Assembly (NCBI RefSeq): GCF_900168195.1
Contig: NZ_FUYX01000002.1
Span: 379,501 to 443,500 of the forward strand
DNA length: 64,000 bases
Direction of reading: 5' to 3'
DNA from: Allobosea thiooxidans
Lineage (GTDB): Bacteria > Pseudomonadota > Alphaproteobacteria > Rhizobiales > Beijerinckiaceae
The first letter of the stretch is position 1. Each line of letters opens with the position of its first letter. A program made the position numbers and the translations under genes. The notes beneath the pieces were generated by a model that was not told the origin of the DNA, searched no databases, and saw nothing but the letters and a program-made list of their open reading frames with translations. This document shows positions 59,734 through 64,000 of this stretch, piece after piece.

Positions 59734-60518
59734 CCGGGGCAGGGCGCGTCCTCTCCGGCTTTGCCGCGCTGGTCTATGCGCTGATCCTGGCGCCGATCGT
59801 CGTCGTGGTGATGCTGGCCTTCTCGGCGGACAACTTCATCCTGTTCCCGCCTTCGGGCTATTCGCTGCGCTGGTTCAACCAGCTCGCGAGCAACGGCCCG
59901 CTGCTGACCGCGCTCTGGCTCAGCGTGCGGATCGCGGCGGTGGTGACGCTGCTCTCGCTCGCCATCGGCGTGCCGGCGGCGCTGGCTTTGGCGAAGGGCC
60001 GCTTCGCCGGCAAGGAGGCGCTGAGCGGCTTCTTCCTGGCGCCGCTGCTGCTGCCGACGCTGATCACGGGCCTGGCGCTGCTGCTGTTCTTCTCGCCGCT
60101 GAAGCTGACCGCGACGCTGCCCGGCCTTGTACTGGGCCACATGACGGTGACCGTACCCTTCGTGATCCGGATGATGACGACGGCGCTCGCGAACCTGCCC
60201 GATGACATCGAGGCCGCGGCCGCGACGCTCGGCGCCTCGCCATGGCGCGTCGTACGCCGGGTCACGCTGCCGCTGGCGACGCCGGGGCTGATCGCCTGCG
60301 CCTGCCTGTCCTTCCTGCTCTCCTTCGACGAGACGGTGATCTCGCTCTTCATCGCCGGCCCGCGCGCCTCGACGCTGCCGGTCGAGATGGTTCGCTATGT
60401 CGAGGGGCGCACCGATCCGCTCATCGCTGCATTGTCCGTCGTGCTCATCGTCGCGACGCTCGTCGTCGTCCTCGTGGTCGAACGCCTGGTCGGCGTCGCC
60501 CGCGCCGTCGGAAAATAG
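59730..60518 (+). CDS. ABC permease (PotC-like)
   Basis: A 262-residue permease with PotC features: ALILAPIVVVVMLAFSADNFILFPPSGYSLRWFNQL and EAA loop AAATLGASPWRVVRRVTLPLATPGLIACACLSFL, plus SFDETVISLFIAG. It overlaps the PotB-like gene by 4 bases and the RraA-like gene follows 9 bases later, so transport and metabolism are linked. Confidence 0.9.
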   Translation: MTGAGRVLSGFAALVYALILAPIVVVVMLAFSADNFILFPPSGYSLRWFNQLASNGPLLTALWLSVRIAAVVTLLSLAIGVPAALALAKGRFAGKEALSGFFLAPLLLPTLITGLALLLFFSPLKLTATLPGLVLGHMTVTVPFVIRMMTTALANLPDDIEAAAATLGASPWRVVRRVTLPLATPGLIACACLSFLLSFDETVISLFIAGPRASTLPVEMVRYVEGRTDPLIAALSVVLIVATLVVVLVVERLVGVARAVGK

Positions 60519-60527
60519 GAGGAAGCC

Positions 60528-61205
60528 ATGCCCGATTACCGCATCGAAGCCATGCCGGAGCAGCTGCCGGCGGCGCTGGTCGAAAAGCTGCAGAAGGTCG
60601 AGACGGCGACGATCGGCCATTCGCAGCATTGGGGCTTCATGGATCGCGGCATCCAGCCGCTGCTGCGCGGCAAGCGCATCGCGGCGGCCGCCGTGACGCT
60701 GGCGATCCCGGGCCAGGACTCGACGCTGCTGCATCACACGCTCGGCCTGCTGCGCCCCGGCGACATCCTCGTCGTCGACCGGCTCGGCGACGACAAGCAC
60801 GCCTGCTGGGGCGGCGGCGTTACCGTCGCGGCCAAGGCTGCCGGCGCTGTCGGCGGCATCGTCGACGGACCCTGCACGGACCTCGCCGAGATCGAGGATT
60901 CCGACTTCCCGATGTGGTGCCGCGGCATGTCCCCGATCACCACGCGACTCTACAATCTCGGCGGCACGCTCAACCTGCCGATCTCCTGCGGTAATGTCCC
61001 GGTCAAGGCGGGCGACGTCATCCTGGCCGACGAATCCGGCGTGCTGGTGCTGCCGCGGGCCGAGGCCGAGGCGATTGCGGACGCGGCCATCGCCCGCCAG
61101 GAGCGTGGCGAGCGCAACCAGGCGCGGGTGAAGGCCGGCGAAAAGCTGGGGGACATCTCGGGCGCGACCAAGATGGTGCTCGACGCGCTGGCGCAGAAGG
61201 GCTGA
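60528..61205 (+). CDS. RraA/HMG aldolase-like protein with altered active site
   Basis: A 225-residue protein with the RraA fold (LLRPGDILVVD, WGGGVTVAAKAAGAVGGIVDGPCTDLAEI). In HMG/CHA aldolases the conserved pair is Arg-Asp after the DG; here the sequence is DGPCTD, with Thr117 in place of Arg and Asp118 kept. That speaks against a normal aldolase. The gene is coupled to the PotABCD-like genes and followed 10 bases later by a gamma-glutamyltransferase gene. AGGAGGAAG precedes the ATG. Confidence 0.82.
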   Translation: MPDYRIEAMPEQLPAALVEKLQKVETATIGHSQHWGFMDRGIQPLLRGKRIAAAAVTLAIPGQDSTLLHHTLGLLRPGDILVVDRLGDDKHACWGGGVTVAAKAAGAVGGIVDGPCTDLAEIEDSDFPMWCRGMSPITTRLYNLGGTLNLPISCGNVPVKAGDVILADESGVLVLPRAEAEAIADAAIARQERGERNQARVKAGEKLGDISGATKMVLDALAQKG

Positions 61206-61215
61206 TGTTCCGGCC

Positions 61216-62892
61216 ATGAACGCTCCCGTCCCCGTCCGGCGCGCCGCCGATTTCACCTGCGAGAAGAAGCCCGCGACCGGCTCCCGCGGCATGGTCGTCA
61301 CCAACCATCCGCTCGCCTCGGCGGCCGGCGCGCAGATGCTGCTCGCCGGAGGCAACGCCATCGATGCGGCCGTCGCCTCGCTCTTCGCGCTGACCGTTGC
61401 CGAGCCGATGATGGTCGGCATCCTCGGCGGGGGGCTGAGCCATATCCGCCTCGCGGATGGCCGTCATGTCGTGATCGACAACCTCTCGACCGCGCCGGGC
61501 CATGCCACGCCCGACATGTATGACTGCCTCTCGGACGAGATCGGCAAGCAGCGCGACACCCGCGACCGCGAGAACGTGGTCGGGGCCAAGGCGGTCGCCG
61601 TTCCTGGCGCGCTCAAGGGCTGGTGCGAGGCGGTGGCACGCTTCGGCACGCTGCCACTGGCCGAGGTGCTGCAGCCGGCGATCGGGTTGGCGGAGCGCGG
61701 CTTCGTGGTCACGCCCTATCTCTCGAACTGCATCACCGACAATGCCGCCGACCTTGCCCGCGATCCAGGGCTGGCGGCGATGCTGCTGCCGGGCGGCCGG
61801 CCGCTCCAGCCGGGCATGCGGCTCGTCCAGTCCGACTATGCCGCAAGCCTGAAATTGATCGCGGCCGAAGGGCCGGAGGCGCTTTATGGCGGCAAGCTCG
61901 GGCGGGCGCTGACCGACTACATGGCGAAGAATGGCGGCCTGATCGATCAGGCCGACCTCGCCAACTACCGGATCGAACTGCGCGAGCCGATCCGCGGCTC
62001 CTATCGCGGCTACGAGATCATCGGCCCGCCGCCGCCCTCCTCCTCGGGCGTGCACATCACGCAGATGCTCAACATCCTCGAAGGCTACGATATCGGCGCG
62101 CTCGGTTTCGGCTCGGCCGATGCCGTGCATCTGCTCGCCGAAGCCCTGAAGATCGCCTTCGCCGACCGCGCCGTGGCGACGGCCGATCCCGCCTTCGTCA
62201 AGGTCCCGGTCGAGAAGCTGATCGACAAGGCCTATGCGAATGAGCGCCGCGCGCTGATCGAGATGGGCCAGGCGAAGAGCTGGACGGCCGGGCTCTCGGG
62301 CGGCGAATCCGCCGACACGACCCATGTCACCGTCGCGGATGCCATGGGCAACGTCGTCAGCGCGACGCAGACGATCAACGGGCTGTTCGGCGCCTGCGTG
62401 CAGATTCCCGGCACGGGCATGATCGCCAACAACTACATGTTCAACTTCGATCCGCATCCCGGGCGTGCGCTGTCGATCGCGCCGGGCAAGCGGGTCTTCA
62501 CTTCGATGGCGCCGATGATGGCGCTGAGGGACGGCCGGCTCGCCTTCGCGCTCGGCCTGCCCGGGGCGTTGCGCATCTTCCCCTCGGCGCTGCAGGCGAT
62601 CGTCAATCTGATCGACCACCGGATGACGCTGCAGGAGGCGGTCGAGGCGCCGCGCGTCTGGACCGAGGGCGGCGTGCTCGAGCTCGAGGAAGCCATCCCC
62701 GAGGCGGTGGCGCAGGCGCTTCTGGCGCGCGGCCACAAGGTGGTGCGCTCGCCGCGCGTCGCCGGCGGCATGAACGCGATTGCCTTCAACCCGGACGGCA
62801 CCTTGACCGGCGCCGCCTGCTGGCGCGCCGACGGCACGCCCGTCGCGATCTCCGGCGGGCTTGCCCGCGCCGGCGCGCGCTTCACCATCTGA
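61216..62892 (+). CDS. Gamma-glutamyltransferase family protein
   Basis: A 558-residue Ntn-hydrolase. The autoprocessing site with catalytic Thr368 is in DTTHVTVADAMGN, the full family pattern reaches TQTINGLFG, and the substrate-binding Arg and Ser-Ser block follow (GKRVFTSMAPMM). No signal peptide is visible at the N-terminus, so it is probably cytoplasmic, unlike E. coli GGT. It would hydrolyse or transfer gamma-glutamyl or related amide groups. It is in the same run as the RraA-like gene. Confidence 0.87.
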   Translation: MNAPVPVRRAADFTCEKKPATGSRGMVVTNHPLASAAGAQMLLAGGNAIDAAVASLFALTVAEPMMVGILGGGLSHIRLADGRHVVIDNLSTAPGHATPDMYDCLSDEIGKQRDTRDRENVVGAKAVAVPGALKGWCEAVARFGTLPLAEVLQPAIGLAERGFVVTPYLSNCITDNAADLARDPGLAAMLLPGGRPLQPGMRLVQSDYAASLKLIAAEGPEALYGGKLGRALTDYMAKNGGLIDQADLANYRIELREPIRGSYRGYEIIGPPPPSSSGVHITQMLNILEGYDIGALGFGSADAVHLLAEALKIAFADRAVATADPAFVKVPVEKLIDKAYANERRALIEMGQAKSWTAGLSGGESADTTHVTVADAMGNVVSATQTINGLFGACVQIPGTGMIANNYMFNFDPHPGRALSIAPGKRVFTSMAPMMALRDGRLAFALGLPGALRIFPSALQAIVNLIDHRMTLQEAVEAPRVWTEGGVLELEEAIPEAVAQALLARGHKVVRSPRVAGGMNAIAFNPDGTLTGAACWRADGTPVAISGGLARAGARFTI

Positions 62893-62919
62893 TCCGAGCT
62901 TTTTCGACTGGACCATCCC

Positions 62920-63885
62920 ATGCCCGAGACCATCGTTCTTCTCGACATGACCACGCCCGAGCGGGCCGACCGCCTGCGCGCGTTGCTGCCTGATGGCTTC
63001 GTGCTGACCCATGGCACGGCCCGCGGCGACGAGCACATGAAGGAGATCATCGCCAACGCCGATTATGCGATTTCCGGCCAGGTCGGCGTCTCCGGCGACG
63101 TGCTGCGCGCCGCGAAGAAGCTGAAGCTGCTGCATAAATGGGGCGTCGGCTACGACAATATCGACATCGAGACCGCCAGGGAGCTCGGCATCAAGGTCGC
63201 GCGCACGACCGGCTCGAATGCGGTCGCCGTTTCCGAATTCGCGCTCGGGCTGACGATCTCGACCTTGCGCCACATCGCCTATGGCAATGCCGAAATGAAG
63301 AAGGGCCATTGGCGCACGGGCCAGTTGCCGTCGGATACCTATACGCTCTCCGGCAAGACCGTCGGCATCGTCGGCTTCGGGGCGATCGGCAAGAATGTCG
63401 CGAAGCTGCTGAAGGGCTTCGGCTGCACCATCCTCTACAGCAAGCGCACGCCGCTCGATGCCGCCGAGGAAGCGGCTCTGGGCGTCAAGCATGCCTCGAT
63501 GGAGGAGATCCTGACCCTGGCCGACGTCGTCTCGCTGCATTGCCCGCTGACGCCAGAGACCAAGGACCTGATCGACCTCGCGGCGTTGAAAAAGATGAAG
63601 AAGACGGCGGTTCTGATTAATGTCGCGCGCGGCGGCGTCGTCAACGAGGCCGATCTCGTCACGGCGCTCCGGGCGAAGGAGATCGCGGGCGCGGCGATGG
63701 ATGTCTACGAGATCGAGCCGCTCCCGGCCGAGAGCGAGCTCCTGACCCTCGACAATCTCGTGACCACGCCGCATCTCGCCGCCATGGCCGCCGACAATTT
63801 CGCGCCGGTGGTGAAACGCATGTTCGCAAACATGCAGCACGTCTCGCGTGGGGAGCCGGTGCCGCCGCTCGATCTGGTGGTGTGA
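62920..63885 (+). CDS. D-2-hydroxyacid dehydrogenase (SerA/LdhA-type)
   Basis: A 321-residue NAD-dependent dehydrogenase. Rossmann GFGAIG at 152-157, Arg237 (VARGGVVNEAD), Glu266 (EIEPL) and His285 (TPHLA) make up the catalytic set. It is related to but clearly different from the slcC-like gene at 15301. It ends the plus-strand operon that contains the GGT-like gene; the 28-base gap suggests cotranscription. Substrate unknown. Confidence 0.87.
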   Translation: MPETIVLLDMTTPERADRLRALLPDGFVLTHGTARGDEHMKEIIANADYAISGQVGVSGDVLRAAKKLKLLHKWGVGYDNIDIETARELGIKVARTTGSNAVAVSEFALGLTISTLRHIAYGNAEMKKGHWRTGQLPSDTYTLSGKTVGIVGFGAIGKNVAKLLKGFGCTILYSKRTPLDAAEEAALGVKHASMEEILTLADVVSLHCPLTPETKDLIDLAALKKMKKTAVLINVARGGVVNEADLVTALRAKEIAGAAMDVYEIEPLPAESELLTLDNLVTTPHLAAMAADNFAPVVKRMFANMQHVSRGEPVPPLDLVV

Positions 63886-63893
63886 CGCCTGCT

Positions 63894-63982
63894 CGTCATT
63901 GCGAGGAGCGTTAGCTCCGAAGCAATCCAGAGGCGGCAGTGCTCTACGCCCCCTGGAGTGCTTCGCTGCGCTCGGAATGACG
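63894..63982. repeat. Palindromic intergenic repeat at right edge
   Basis: Left arm CGTCATTGCGAGGAGCGTTA and onward to CAATCCAG (to about 63930), right arm CTGGAGTGCTTCGCTGCGCT to GAATGACG (ending 63982). The arms are imperfect inverted copies. This TCATTGCGAGGAGC-type element is widespread in Hyphomicrobiales genomes, as recalled, and is not related to the elements at 25331 and 46760. Confidence 0.7.
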
Positions 63983-64000
63983 ACGGGGATTCAGTGCAGC

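Noticed and set aside
61018-63840. A 940-codon open frame on the minus strand
   Set aside because: It lies opposite the RraA, GGT and dehydrogenase genes, whose catalytic motifs are intact. Its product is rich in Arg, Gly, His and Ala with no recognisable domain, as expected for a GC-rich shadow.
1-64000. tRNA, rRNA or CRISPR loci
   Set aside because: No cloverleaf-like segment, rRNA stretch or regularly spaced direct repeats were seen on reading; a tRNA search could not be run.

Overview
The window is about 64 kb of GC-rich DNA with tightly packed, often overlapping operons. The gene families point to an alphaproteobacterium, most likely of the order Hyphomicrobiales: a complete periplasmic Sox set, group II-type Mrp genes, Tat-exported sulfur enzymes and Bug-type binding proteins. 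Bosea or a relative would fit, but that is an inference from gene content and no rRNA or tRNA gene is present to test it. No CRISPR array, prophage or insertion sequence was seen. Three copies of short palindromic intergenic repeats are present. Region 1 (1-10.5 kb) has the end of a patatin-like gene, an AI-2E family membrane protein, a membrane-anchored metallophosphoesterase, a seven-gene Mrp-type cation/proton antiporter operon with a split MrpA, and an SLC13 permease. Region 2 (10.6-17.2 kb) looks like a sulfolactate degradation unit: a Bug-type binding protein and a GntR regulator diverge from suyA-suyB-yeiH-slcC-comC-like genes. SlcC and ComC would convert (S)- to (R)-sulfolactate through sulfopyruvate, SuyAB would release sulfite and pyruvate, and the YeiH-type protein would export sulfur oxyanions. 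Region 3 (17.2-35.4 kb) is a sulfur oxidation island. It holds a sulfite dehydrogenase with two cytochromes, an ECF sigma/anti-sigma pair, soxW, soxS, soxR, a SoxT-like transporter, a second cysteine-bearing ArsR regulator with a split YeeE/YedE transporter and a rhodanese, a SoxH-like hydrolase, soxAX, and soxYZBCD followed by an Fcc-type cytochrome, a DsrE-like protein, SoxF and a cytochrome c. Together, regions 2 and 3 could take a C3 sulfonate, thiosulfate, sulfide and sulfite to sulfate. Region 4 (36.1-42.1 kb, minus strand) is the most unusual part. A clear TPP riboswitch precedes six overlapping genes: LuxE-like acyl-protein synthetase, LuxC-like acyl reductase, ABC ATPase, permease, NMT1/THI5-type binding protein and a short-chain dehydrogenase. 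The simplest reading is thiamin-regulated import of a carboxylated thiamin-related compound and its two-step reduction to an alcohol; the substrate is unproven. Region 5 (42.2-63.9 kb) is a transport and catabolism region: two mandelate-racemase-type enolases, an M81 peptidase, two peptide-type ABC transporters without ATPases, an aspartoacylase-like enzyme, two FCD-type GntR regulators, a creatininase-family amidohydrolase, a PotABCD-type transporter, an RraA-like protein, a gamma-glutamyltransferase and a D-2-hydroxyacid dehydrogenase. The recurring theme is uptake and hydrolysis of amide-linked compounds, but the substrates cannot be named from sequence.
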